From: Clostridia bacterium
GTDB lineage: Bacteria; Bacillota; Clostridia; Oscillospirales; CAG-272
NCBI GenBank assembly: GCA_017518025.1
Contig: JAFWWR010000065.1
Coordinates: 1 to 10,812 of the forward strand
Length of the DNA: 10,812 nucleotides
Reading direction: 5' to 3'
Below, in pieces: positions 1-6,395 of this stretch (the first letter of the stretch is position 1; the number at the start of each line of letters is the position of its first letter). The notes below the pieces were generated by a model. That model searched no databases, was not told where the DNA came from, and saw nothing but the letters and a program-made list of their open reading frames with translations. The position numbers were made by a program, and so were the translations under genes.

Positions 1-428
1 CGCTGCACAACATCCCGGAGGGGATGGCGGTCGGCGTGGTGTACGCCGGGCTGCTCGCCGGCTCCCCGGAGATCACCGCAGGAGGCGCTCTGGCACTCTC
101 CCTCGGGATCGCGATACAGAACTTCCCGGAGGGGGCGATAATCTCCATGCCCCTGCACGCGGAGGGCAAACCGAGATGCCGTGCGTTCTCAGACGGCGCC
201 TTGTCCGGCGCGGTGGAACCGGCCGGCGCGGTGCTCACGGTACTGTTCGCCCGGCTGTTCGTCCCGGCGATGCCGTATCTGCTCTCTTTTGCGGCGGGCG
301 CGATGATCTATGTGGTTGTGGAGGAGCTGATCCCGGAAATGTCCGAGGGAAAGCACTCCAACATCGGAGTCGTGCTGTTCGCGCTCGGGTTCACGCTGAT
401 GATGGCGCTGGACGTGGCGCTGGGATAA
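1..428 (+). CDS. ZIP family metal transporter, C-terminal part (5' end outside window)
   Basis: The reading frame is already open at the window edge (first full codon at base 3), so the N-terminus is missing; about 141 codons are visible. Two ZIP signature segments are present: HNIPEG (bases 6-23) and QNFPEG (about 117-134). In ZIP proteins these lie in the two central helices that line the metal path, and their His, Asn and Glu residues bind the divalent cation. The rest is hydrophobic with small-residue-rich helices and ends in a last membrane segment before TAA. The family imports Zn2+ or other divalent metals across the cytoplasmic membrane; this copy resembles the bacterial ZupT/GufA type, but the metal cannot be read from sequence. 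The ABC ATPase gene starts 18 bases downstream with its own RBS and no terminator in between, so co-transcription is possible. The ATG at base 24 is internal, not the start. Confidence 0.9.
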   Translation, partial: LHNIPEGMAVGVVYAGLLAGSPEITAGGALALSLGIAIQNFPEGAIISMPLHAEGKPRCRAFSDGALSGAVEPAGAVLTVLFARLFVPAMPYLLSFAAGAMIYVVVEELIPEMSEGKHSNIGVVLFALGFTLMMALDVALG

Positions 429-446
429 ATACACAGGAGGTACATC

Positions 447-1148
447 ATGTCTATCGTTCAATTTGACAACGTTTCAAAAATCTATACCAGCGGCGATCAC
501 GAGCTTCACGCGCTCGATCACGTAAGCTTCACCCTCGACGAGGGAAAGTTCGTCGTAATTCTCGGTCCCTCCGGCGCCGGAAAGAGCACGCTCCTCAACC
601 TGCTGGGAGGTCTTGACAGCCCGAGCGAGGGAACGATCACCGTTTCCGGTGCGGACATCTCGAAGCTCAGCGACAACGAACTTGCCGACTACCGCGCCTC
701 CACCGTCGGCTTCGTGTTCCAGTTTTACAATCTCATCCCCACGCTGACGGTGTACGAAAACGTCAAGCTCATCTCGGAGATATCGAAGAACGCCCTCAGC
801 GCCAAGGAAATGATCGGCAGAGTGGGACTTCTCGATCACCTTAACAACTTCCCCGCGGAGCTCTCCGGCGGCGAACAGCAGCGCATCTCCATCGCCCGCG
901 CGCTCTGCAAGAATCCGAAGATCCTGCTATGCGACGAGCCCACGGGCGCCCTGGACTCCGAGACCGGCGTTATGGTGCTGAAACTCCTGCTCGACATGGC
1001 GAAAAACTACGGCAAGACGATTGTCATCGTCACCCACAACCAGAATATCGCGAAAATGGCGGACGTTGTGATCCGCGTCAAAAACGGAAAGATCCGCTCG
1101 GTCGAGGAGCAGGATAATCCACTTTCCGCTGACGAGGTGGAGTGGTGA
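447..1148 (+). CDS. ABC transporter ATP-binding protein (MacB/LolD-type)
   Basis: This 233-aa protein is a complete ABC nucleotide-binding subunit. Visible motifs are Walker A GPSGAGKS (residues 40-47), the Q-loop glutamine at 92 (FVFQFYNL), the signature LSGGEQQR (139-146), Walker B ILLCDE (159-164) with catalytic E164, and the H-loop His197. The short LolD/MacB/FtsE-like length and the following FtsX-type permease place it in the group that drives lipoprotein, peptide or efflux MacB-like machines, not classical importers. It would sit on the cytoplasmic face and couple ATP hydrolysis to the permease. A strong AGGAGG lies about 8 bases before the ATG. Its stop overlaps the permease start by 7 bases, which suggests translational coupling and a fixed partnership. 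The substrate is unknown. Confidence 0.95.
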   Translation: MSIVQFDNVSKIYTSGDHELHALDHVSFTLDEGKFVVILGPSGAGKSTLLNLLGGLDSPSEGTITVSGADISKLSDNELADYRASTVGFVFQFYNLIPTLTVYENVKLISEISKNALSAKEMIGRVGLLDHLNNFPAELSGGEQQRISIARALCKNPKILLCDEPTGALDSETGVMVLKLLLDMAKNYGKTIVIVTHNQNIAKMADVVIRVKNGKIRSVEEQDNPLSADEVEW

Positions 1149-3511
1149 TCCTTTTCCGGAAACTGCTCCGCACCGCGTGGAGCTACAAGGCGCAGTTCAT
1201 CTCCATGATCATCATGATGACGCTGGGGATCGGTATTTTCCTCGGCTTCAACATGGAGTGGAAAACCATCGAATACGACGTCGGGCGCTTTTTTGACGAA
1301 ACGAATTACGCGGATTACCGCCTCTATTCCGAGAGCGGATTCACAAAGGACGAGTTCGATAAGATCGCCTCGATCGACGGCGTCGACGCGGCGACGAGAT
1401 ATCTTTCGGTAAACCTCGAGATCAAAGGGGAGGGCAAAAAGTCCCTCGCCGTCGACGTATCGGAAAACTATACCGTCTCGACGTTTACGCTGATGAGCGG
1501 CGACGAATACGATGAAAACGGCGACGGCATCTGGCTGTCCGACAAGTTCGCGAAGCTCAACGGCGTAAAGATCGGCGACTCGCTGACCCTTGAATTCCAG
1601 GGAGTGGACGCCGAGGTCAGAGTCGTCGGGCTCATCAAAGCGGGCGAGCACATGATCTGTCTTGCCGACAGCAACCAGGTCATGCCTGATTTCAACACGT
1701 TCGGCTTCGCGTATATTTCACCCGCGAAGCTCCGCGAGGTCATCCGTGAAAAGACGCTGAATACCATTGCCGACGAGCTGACGGTGAAGGAACAGGCGGA
1801 GGCCGCGCTGACCGACGGGATGCTCACGGAAGCGACCGACAGGGCGTTCCCGCAGATCAATCTCATCTCGGACCTCGGAAAATCCGAGCTGGAAGACGCA
1901 GTGAAGGAAAAGCTCGGCAGAACGCTGATGGTCGTATCGAAGGACGATCACACCGTGTATAAGGAAGCGATGGGAGAGGCCACCGAGGGTAAGGCGATGG
2001 GCTCCATCCTGCCCGTGCTGTTCCTCGCCATCGCGATACTGACGATGATAACGACGATGCACCGCATCGCCTCAAAGGAAAAGACGCAGATAGGCGTTCT
2101 GAAAGCGCTCGGCTTCAGGAGCGGGACCATCCTGCTCCACTACTCTTTCTACGGTCTGTTTATCGGGATCCTGGGAACGGCGCTCGGCGGGGTCCTCGGA
2201 TATTTCGTCTGCAAAGCGGTAATGAGCGAGGGAGGCATGATGGGCACTTATTTCGATATGCCCGACTGGTCCGCGGCGACGCCGGCGTTCTGTTATCCGG
2301 TCATCGCGGGAACGGTGCTGCTGCTGGCGCTTATCAGCTTCCTTTCGGTGCGCGCCCAGCTCCGCGGCACGGCGGCTGACGCTCTCCGTCCCTATACGCC
2401 GAAAAAGATGAAAAAATCGTTCCTTGAAAAGTTCTCCCTTTTCGGGAAAATGAACTTCGCGACGAAATGGAACCTGCGCGACCTGATGCGCCACAAGAGC
2501 CGTTTCGCCATGACGCTTGTCGGCATCGTCGGATGTATGATCCTGCTCGTCGGCGGACTCGGTATGCGCGATACGATGTCGGGTTTTCTCGATCTGCTCG
2601 ATACGCGCGTGTCGCACTACGCGACGAAGGTCAATATCGTTGAGAATACTGAACGCGAAAAGGTCGACCGGCTCATAACCGAACTCGACGGCGACTGGGA
2701 GAGCTATTCCGGGATCAGCATCGACGGCTATACCGCGACACTCGACGTCGTCCACAACGAAAACGGACTGTTCAGCGTCATCGACGAAGACAATAAAGAA
2801 ATCGATCTGCGGGACGACGGCGCGTACGTCTGCCTGCGGCTTGCCGACAGAGCGAAGATCGGAGATTATATCGAGTTTTCGCCCAACGGAGGCAACGAGA
2901 CGTACCGGGTGAAGGTCGTCGGCTACAACCGTTCCATCATGACCGAAAGCGTCACCATGACCGACAGGTGCGCGGACGCCCTCGGGATCAAATACAGTGT
3001 TTCCGCCGTTTATACGAACAAAGACTCGGAAGAGATCCCGTCCTCGGAGCTGATCTCCGGCAAGCAGGATAAGCAGCTTCTGATGGACAGTTTCGGGAGC
3101 TTTGTCAGGATCATGGACAGTATGGTGCTGATACTCGTCGTCGCCGCCGTGATCCTCGGGATCGTGGTGCTGTATAACCTCGGGGTCATGAGTTACGTCG
3201 AACGTTCCCGCGAACTCGCAACGCTGAAGGTGCTCGGCTTCCGGAGCAGAAAGATCGGGCAGCTCCTCATCTCCCAGAACGTCTGGCTGACCGTGGTCGG
3301 CGTGATCCTCGGCCTTCCGGCGGGGCTGGGGACTCTCTACTGGATGCTGACCGCGCTGGCGGGAGAATACGAAATGAAACTGATGCTCGGCCCCTTGACT
3401 TACTCCGTTTCCATTCTGCTGACGTTCGGCGTTTCGATCCTCGTCGGATGGATGGTCGCACGGAAAAACAGAAAGATCGACATGGTCGAAGCGCTCAAAA
3501 ACGCAGAATGA
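1142..3511 (+). CDS. FtsX-type ABC transporter permease with two FtsX modules
   Basis: This 789-aa integral membrane protein is the permease partner of the preceding ATPase. The layout is one helix near residues 19-36, a large extracytoplasmic domain (about 40-280), three helices (about 287-305, 331-357, 384-403), then a second copy of the same plan: a helix near 455-475, an extracytoplasmic domain (about 480-655) and three helices (about 661-683, 714-738, 753-773). Each module has the typical FtsX cytoplasmic loop: QIGVLKALGF at 316-325 and ELATLKVLGF at 691-700. Such double-FtsX proteins are common in Firmicutes as mechanotransmission or export ABC systems. The start is GTG at 1142, overlapping the ATPase stop, with a GAGGTGG-like RBS inside the upstream gene; GTG at 1145 is an alternative. 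The HMA gene follows after 9 bases. The substrate cannot be assigned. Confidence 0.93.
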   Translation: MVILFRKLLRTAWSYKAQFISMIIMMTLGIGIFLGFNMEWKTIEYDVGRFFDETNYADYRLYSESGFTKDEFDKIASIDGVDAATRYLSVNLEIKGEGKKSLAVDVSENYTVSTFTLMSGDEYDENGDGIWLSDKFAKLNGVKIGDSLTLEFQGVDAEVRVVGLIKAGEHMICLADSNQVMPDFNTFGFAYISPAKLREVIREKTLNTIADELTVKEQAEAALTDGMLTEATDRAFPQINLISDLGKSELEDAVKEKLGRTLMVVSKDDHTVYKEAMGEATEGKAMGSILPVLFLAIAILTMITTMHRIASKEKTQIGVLKALGFRSGTILLHYSFYGLFIGILGTALGGVLGYFVCKAVMSEGGMMGTYFDMPDWSAATPAFCYPVIAGTVLLLALISFLSVRAQLRGTAADALRPYTPKKMKKSFLEKFSLFGKMNFATKWNLRDLMRHKSRFAMTLVGIVGCMILLVGGLGMRDTMSGFLDLLDTRVSHYATKVNIVENTEREKVDRLITELDGDWESYSGISIDGYTATLDVVHNENGLFSVIDEDNKEIDLRDDGAYVCLRLADRAKIGDYIEFSPNGGNETYRVKVVGYNRSIMTESVTMTDRCADALGIKYSVSAVYTNKDSEEIPSSELISGKQDKQLLMDSFGSFVRIMDSMVLILVVAAVILGIVVLYNLGVMSYVERSRELATLKVLGFRSRKIGQLLISQNVWLTVVGVILGLPAGLGTLYWMLTALAGEYEMKLMLGPLTYSVSILLTFGVSILVGWMVARKNRKIDMVEALKNAE

Positions 3512-3520
3512 GAGGTTAGT

Positions 3521-3772
3521 ATGAATAAGATAACGGTAAAGATCGACGGTATGATGTGCGGAATGTGCGAGGCACATATCTGCGATACGATAAGGCGGGT
3601 TTTCCCCGACGCGAAAAAAGTCAGGGCGTCGAGAAAAAACGGGGAGGCGACCTTCCTGTCCCGGAACGGGATAAACACGGAAACGCTGAAAAGCGCCGTC
3701 GAAGAAACAGGATATACCCTCGTCTCCGTCTGCGCGGAGCCGTACAAAAAGCGCGGACTGTTCGGAAGATAA
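3521..3772 (+). CDS. Small heavy-metal-associated (HMA) domain protein, CopZ-like
   Basis: This 83-aa protein has the HMA fold pattern: a first strand ITVKIDG, then GMMCGMC with the metal-binding CxxC at C13 and C16 (the GMxCxxC motif), a helix, and a second half ending in the typical ETGYTLVSV segment. The family binds Cu(I) or related soft metals and acts as a cytosolic metallochaperone or as a domain of P-type ATPases. Its length matches free-standing CopZ-like chaperones. Two further cysteines (C21, C71) and a basic KKRGLFGR tail are present. It starts 9 bases after the ABC permease with an AGAGGT RBS and is closed by a terminator, so it looks like the last gene of the transport operon. 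No copper ATPase or CsoR is visible, so copper specificity is inference. The pairing with an FtsX-type ABC system is unusual. Confidence 0.85.
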   Translation: MNKITVKIDGMMCGMCEAHICDTIRRVFPDAKKVRASRKNGEATFLSRNGINTETLKSAVEETGYTLVSVCAEPYKKRGLFGR

Positions 3773-3778
3773 TATAAG

Positions 3779-3817
3779 ACGCGGCGCGTCTCGATTTTGA
3801 AACACGCCGCGTTTTTT
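3779..3817. terminator. Intrinsic terminator, probably bidirectional, between HMA gene and kinase remnant
   Basis: The arms ACGCGGCG (3779-3786) and CGCCGCGT (3805-3812) form an 8-bp GC stem, which can extend past one mismatch. On the + strand it is followed by a run of six T (3812-3817) and ends the ZIP/ABC/HMA operon. On the minus strand the same hairpin lies just after the stop codon (3816-3818) of the kinase-like remnant, with a T-rich tail read from the other side, so it would have served both convergent transcripts. Confidence 0.8.
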
Positions 3818-3911
3818 ATTTCTTTATTGACTCAACGCACTTTTCGAGGTCGCTCTCATACGAAACGTCGTTGTCGATCACGAAATCGGCGCCTTCTCCG
3901 TTCGTTCGGCA
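3816..3911 (-). pseudogene. C-terminal remnant of a nucleotide/dephospho-CoA kinase-like gene
   Basis: Read on the minus strand, codons from about 3911 down to the TAA at 3816-3818 give GADFVIDNDVSYESDLEK and then CVESIKK. The phrase ADFVIDND, followed by an acidic/leucine helix a few residues from the end, resembles the C-termini of P-loop nucleotide kinases such as dephospho-CoA kinase (CoaE) and dNMP kinases. Upstream, the frame soon runs into a TGA (on the + strand, the tca at 3990-3992) within the degenerate tRNA/hairpin sequence, and there is no start codon or P-loop. The rest of the gene therefore appears to be missing, perhaps lost when tRNA-related sequence joined here. The position right next to a terminator supports a true gene end. 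The family is a guess from about 25 residues. Confidence 0.4.
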
Positions 3912-3959
3912 AACCCAGGCACGATTTGGATCGTAAGCGTGGTCTTTCCCATGTCTGGC

Positions 3960-4046
3960 CTGAGTGGGTGGACTTGATACCCTGCGGCCTCAACCGGGAA
4001 CCCCCAAGCGTGCTCCGCACGCTTCGGGGAACCCCGGACCACAGGG
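3960..4046 (-). repeat. Degenerate tRNA-Pro 3'-half copy folded into a long hairpin
   Basis: On the + strand, 3960-4008 matches the 3' half of the intact tRNA-Pro at 4119-4160 in blocks in the same order: ctgagtg, tgg, acttga, gcggcctc and ccccaag. Small insertions break up the T-arm and the anticodon arm. The rest forms a strong structure: CCCTG (3980-3984) pairs with CAGGG (4042-4046), CCGGG (3994-3998) with CCCGG (4033-4037), CCCC (4001-4004) with GGGG (4026-4029), and AAGCGTGC (4006-4013) with GCACGCTT (4017-4024) around a TCC loop, with symmetric AA internal loops. It cannot fold as a tRNA. It could be a decayed tRNA copy, a remnant attachment site, or a structured repeat. Confidence 0.5.
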
Positions 4047-4080
4047 CACTGTCATATCTGGCACAAGGCCAAGCATTTAA

Positions 4081-4118
4081 ATGAAAACAAGGCAGGACGT
4101 ATCCTGCCTTGTTTTCAT
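4081..4118 (-). terminator. Perfect 17-bp hairpin terminator abutting tRNA-Pro
   Basis: The arms 4081-4097 and 4102-4118 are perfect reverse complements around the 4-base loop CGTA. On the minus strand the descending arm ends in TTGTTTTCAT and continues TTT, which gives the T-rich end of an intrinsic terminator. The first base of the stem is the discriminator base of the tRNA, so the terminator begins with no spacer after the mature tRNA. Confidence 0.8.
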
Positions 4119-4190
4119 CTGAGTGACTGGACTTGAACCAGCGGCCTCTACCACCCCAAGGTCGCGCGCTACCAACTGCGCCACACCCAG
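4118..4190 (-). tRNA. tRNA-Pro (anticodon GGG)
   Basis: The 73-nt minus-strand sequence folds as a tRNA. The acceptor CTGGGTG pairs with CACTCAG (one G-U). The D-arm is GCGC, an 8-nt loop with GG, then GCGC. The anticodon arm is CGACC, loop TTGGGGT, then GGTAG. The variable loop is 5 nt. The T-arm is GCTGG, loop TTCAAGT, then CCAGT, and the discriminator is A. The loop gives anticodon GGG, reading proline codons CCC and CCU. The second anticodon-stem pair is a G-A mismatch, which is unusual for a functional tRNA. CCA is not encoded (TGA follows), so it must be added enzymatically. It has a good promoter 45 bases upstream and an abutting terminator, and seems to be a single-gene unit. Confidence 0.85.
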
Positions 4191-4234
4191 ATCTGCGGCG
4201 CTGCACGGGGCCCTCCCCGCGCGGCACGGTATGT

Positions 4235-4263
4235 ATTGTATCACAAAAAACACGGCGTGTCAA
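4235..4263 (-). promoter_or_regulatory. SigA-type promoter of tRNA-Pro
   Basis: Read on the minus strand, a consensus -35 TTGACA (4258-4263) is separated by exactly 17 bases from -10 TACAAT (4235-4240). Transcription would start near 4228, about 38 bases before the tRNA 5' end. This is the best promoter match in the window and fits strong constitutive tRNA expression. Confidence 0.85.
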
Positions 4264-4290
4264 GAAATTTGTGATTTTTTTCGCAAACAG

Positions 4291-4315
4291 GAAAACGGAC
4301 GGGAAAACCCCGCCC
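4291..4315 (-). terminator. Possible spoVG terminator
   Basis: On the minus strand, GGGCGGG (4309-4315) can pair with CCCGTCC (4297-4303), with one G-U, and is followed by GTTTTCC, a short T-tract. It lies about 115 bases after the spoVG stop and just before the tRNA promoter. This is the best terminator candidate for spoVG, but the T-run is weak. Confidence 0.4.
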
Positions 4316-4371
4316 GCTGCCTTTGCGGATCTGCGTCTTTCCGGCGCCTCGTCCCGCGTTTCGGGAACGAT

Positions 4372-4403
4372 CCGAAGGCGGTCGATTTCTAAACCGCCTC
4401 CGG
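4372..4403 (-). other. 11-bp hairpin downstream of spoVG
   Basis: CCGAAGGCGGT (4372-4382) and ACCGCCTCCGG (4393-4403) form an 11-bp stem with one wobble pair and a 10-base loop. It starts 27 bases after the spoVG stop codon in the minus direction. No T-run follows, so it may be a 3'-end stabilising structure, not a terminator. The stretch 4191-4430 otherwise shows only the tRNA promoter, the weak terminator and a small CCCG/CGGG hairpin near 4353-4365. I see no gene in it. Confidence 0.5.
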
Positions 4404-4430
4404 AGCGAGTATACTTTCCCTAGATACGTA

Positions 4431-4775
4431 TTACTCGATGATTTCCGTCTCGGGCTCCGCGGCTTCCTTTCCGACGATTTCTGCGTCGGAAGACTCCTTG
4501 GCCGCCTCGGCCGCCGCCCTGGCGACCTCCTCCTCGTATGCCGCGAGCACCTGCTTTTCGAGCTCCGCTCTGAACTCTGCGTTTATCGGGTGAACGATAT
4601 CCCTATAAGTCCCGTCCGGATTCTTCCTGCTGGGCATTACGATAAAGTGCCGCTCCCGGACGTTTATAACCTTGACGTCATGCAGCGCGAGCTGGGAGTC
4701 GAATGTGACCGATACGATCGCTTTCATGGGACCGTCGTCGAACAACTTTCTGATTTTGATGTCTGTAATAACCAT
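4431..4775 (-). CDS. spoVG: SpoVG family DNA/RNA-binding regulator
   Basis: This 114-aa protein matches SpoVG closely: MVITDIKIRKLF at the start, the block GPMKAIVSVTFDSQLALHDV (15-34), then ERHFIVMPSRK (41-51), the phrase DIVHPINAEFR (59-69) and an Ala/Glu-rich acidic tail (about 79-114). SpoVG is a small, site-specific nucleic-acid-binding protein of Firmicutes that affects septation at sporulation, capsule and virulence genes, and mRNA levels. The start at 4773-4775 is chosen because homologues begin MVITD and a GGGGG RBS lies about 7 bases upstream. A longer in-frame start at 4823 falls inside the proposed -10 box and is rejected. It is divergent from murC. The acidic tail is poorly conserved in the family. 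No SigH-type promoter was found, although B. subtilis spoVG uses one. Confidence 0.96.
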   Translation of the reverse strand: MVITDIKIRKLFDDGPMKAIVSVTFDSQLALHDVKVINVRERHFIVMPSRKNPDGTYRDIVHPINAEFRAELEKQVLAAYEEEVARAAAEAAKESSDAEIVGKEAAEPETEIIE

Positions 4776-4821
4776 CTGATTTACCCCCGTTTGAATGATA
4801 ATTATGCATAACTCCTTATAC

Positions 4822-4827
4822 ATTATA
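4822..4827 (-). promoter_or_regulatory. spoVG: Candidate -10 box for spoVG
   Basis: On the minus strand TATAAT (4822-4827) lies about 47 bases upstream of the spoVG ATG. Upstream there is only a weak -35 (TGAAAG at 4846-4851, 18-base spacing). The perfect -10 in A/T-rich DNA supports a promoter, but the sigma factor is uncertain; the Bacillus SigH pattern is not evident. Confidence 0.5.
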
Positions 4828-4881
4828 CATTGAATATGTTACCAACTTTCAGTTCTTTTGTGAATTTTTTTCTTTTTTTGA

Positions 4882-4910
4882 TGAAAAACAGCCCATATTT
4901 GTGCTATAAT
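4882..4910 (+). promoter_or_regulatory. Extended -10 promoter for the murC operon
   Basis: TATAAT (4905-4910) is preceded by TG one base upstream (4902-4903), an extended -10. The -35 at 17-base spacing, TGAAAA (4882-4887), is poor, which extended -10 promoters tolerate. Transcription would start near 4917, giving a leader of about 54 bases before murC. The -10 lies within one arm of the inverted repeat. Confidence 0.65.
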
Positions 4911-4970
4911 TATCATTCAGAGACAATCTGACTCAGGTTTTCATTTCGTCGGTGGGAAGGAGGCGCCTTC

Positions 4971-6380
4971 ATGGCCCTTGAAAATACACATTTCGGATAC
5001 GAGGGTATCCGTGAAATAATGGGAGACGGCCCGAGGAGCATTTTCTTTCTCGGGATCGGCGGCGTGAGCATGAACTCTCTGGCGCAGGTGTGCCGCATGA
5101 GGGGCCACACGGTCGCGGGGTACGACCGCACGGAGAGCGCCCTGACGAAGCGTCTTGAGGACGAGGGCGTCAGGGTATTCTACACCGCCTCGGCGGAAAA
5201 CGCCGCGGGATGCGACCTTGTGGTCTACACGGTGGCGATCCCCGCGGACGACCCCGTGTACGTCTGGGCGGGGAACAACGGGATCCCGCGGATCTCCCGG
5301 GCGGACTTCCTCGGGTACGTTATGAAGAGATACGACGTCAGGATCGGCATTTCCGGCATGCACGGCAAGAGCACCACCACGGCCGTGGTGGCGGAGATCT
5401 TCTCCGCCGCGGGGCGGGAGCCCACCGTGTTCGGCGGCGCCAAAATGGCCGCCACCGGCGAGACCAACGTCATCGGCCGGGAGGACTACTTCATATTCGA
5501 GGCCTGCGAGTACATGGACTCGTTCCTCGACTTCTACCCCACGGTTTCCGTGGTGCTGAACGTCGAGATGGACCACGTGGACTACTTCAAGGACATGGAT
5601 CAGATAAAGAACTCCTTTGCGGGGTTCATTCGCCGCGGCAGGAGCGCCGTGATCAACGGCGACTGCGCGGACGCCCTGGAGGCGGCCCGCGCCTCCGGCA
5701 GACCCTTCGTCACCTTCGGCAGAGAAGGCGGCGAGGATTACGTCGCGGCAAACGTGACGCCCTTCCCGGGCGGATCGGAATTCGACATAGTGAGGCGCGG
5801 GGTGAAGCTCTGCCGCGCAAGGATAAACGTGCCGGGCGACCACATCGTCACCGACGCGGTGGCTGCGGCGGCGGTATCGATAGAATGCGGCGTGTCGCCC
5901 GAGGCGGTGGCCGAGGGACTCGGATCCTACAAGGGCATCAGGAGGCGCATGGAGCGCGTCGGGGAGACAAAGTCCGGCGCCGCGGTATTCGACGACTACG
6001 CCCACCACCCGACGGAGGTGGCCGCGACGCTGAAAACGGCTGCGGGGTTCGGTTTCGACCGGCTCATCGTCGTCTTCCAGCCCCACACCTTCTCCCGCAC
6101 CTTCGAGCTCTTCGACGGCTTTGCCGACGCGCTGGCAAAGACCGGCGCGGACGAGGTGATCCTCATGCCCATCTACCCGGCGCGCGAGACCAACGTCTAC
6201 GGAGTGACGTCGGATCAGCTGGCGGAGGCGGTCGCCGGGCGGGGCACGCCCGCGCGGTGTCTCCACTCCTTCGGGGAGGCTGCGGACGAGATCAGGGAAA
6301 AATACGGCCGCGGCGACTGCGTGATAACGGTCGGGGCAGGCGACGTGGAAAAGCTGGCTCCGATGCTCGTTCAGGGCTGA
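4971..6380 (+). CDS. murC: UDP-N-acetylmuramate--L-alanine ligase
   Basis: The 469-aa protein has the usual MurC length and all three domains. The N-terminal Rossmann-like UDP-binding domain has FLGIGGVSM (26-34). The central ATPase has a P-loop GMHGKSTTT (129-137), EACEY (177-181) and MDHVDYFKD (200-208). The C-terminal domain has VFDDYAHHPTEV (339-350), FQPHTFSRT (369-377) and a final GAGDVEKL. It ligates L-alanine to UDP-MurNAc with ATP in the cytoplasm, the first amino-acid addition to the peptidoglycan stem peptide. The P-loop reads GMHGKS where many MurC have GTHGKT, a conservative variant. An AAGGAGG RBS (4957-4963) precedes the ATG. It is the first gene of a five-gene + strand cluster driven by an extended -10 promoter and is divergent from spoVG. 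Confidence 0.96.
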   Translation: MALENTHFGYEGIREIMGDGPRSIFFLGIGGVSMNSLAQVCRMRGHTVAGYDRTESALTKRLEDEGVRVFYTASAENAAGCDLVVYTVAIPADDPVYVWAGNNGIPRISRADFLGYVMKRYDVRIGISGMHGKSTTTAVVAEIFSAAGREPTVFGGAKMAATGETNVIGREDYFIFEACEYMDSFLDFYPTVSVVLNVEMDHVDYFKDMDQIKNSFAGFIRRGRSAVINGDCADALEAARASGRPFVTFGREGGEDYVAANVTPFPGGSEFDIVRRGVKLCRARINVPGDHIVTDAVAAAAVSIECGVSPEAVAEGLGSYKGIRRRMERVGETKSGAAVFDDYAHHPTEVAATLKTAAGFGFDRLIVVFQPHTFSRTFELFDGFADALAKTGADEVILMPIYPARETNVYGVTSDQLAEAVAGRGTPARCLHSFGEAADEIREKYGRGDCVITVGAGDVEKLAPMLVQG

Positions 6381-6395
6381 AAACATAACGATCAG

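Larger units (their letters stand above)
4792..4919. repeat. 14-bp inverted repeat flanking the spoVG/murC divergent promoters
   Basis: ATAATTATCATTCA occurs on the + strand at 4906-4919 and, identically, on the minus strand at 4805-4792. With one gap the match extends to include a preceding TGC on both sides. On the murC side it overlaps the -10 box and the probable start site. On the spoVG side it lies in the leader, downstream of the -10 at 4822-4827. The arms are separated by 100 bases of A/T-rich DNA. It may be a paired operator or a duplicated promoter segment. Confidence 0.65.

Noticed and set aside
2072..3805. 577-codon minus-strand open frame opposite the ABC permease
   Set aside because: It is antisense to a clear FtsX permease, is rich in His, Asp and Arg as expected from the reverse frame of GC-rich coding DNA, and has no recognisable domain.
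3905..3945. Possible second tRNA or anticodon arm (ACGAT/ATCGT hairpin near 3920-3935)
   Set aside because: The loop has only 4 bases and no D-arm, T-arm or acceptor pairing could be built around it.
3856..4263. 135-codon minus-strand frame over the tRNA region
   Set aside because: It runs through the tRNA-Pro gene, its terminator hairpin and the degenerate tRNA copy; its residues are translations of tRNA sequence.
4680..4806. Short minus-strand frame starting ATG CAT after AAGGAG in the spoVG leader
   Set aside because: The AAGGAG-to-ATG spacing is only 2 bases, the frame runs out of phase through spoVG, and the product (MHNYHSNGGK...) looks like noise.
4776..4823. 16-residue N-terminal extension of SpoVG
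   Set aside because: The upstream ATG lies within the proposed -10 box, and all known SpoVG proteins begin at MVITD-like sequence, which has its own GGGGG RBS.
4941..6386. 481-codon minus-strand and 392-codon + strand frames overlapping murC
   Set aside because: murC accounts fully for the region with all family motifs; the other frames have shadow composition (Arg/Gly or His/Val/Arg rich) and no RBS-supported start.
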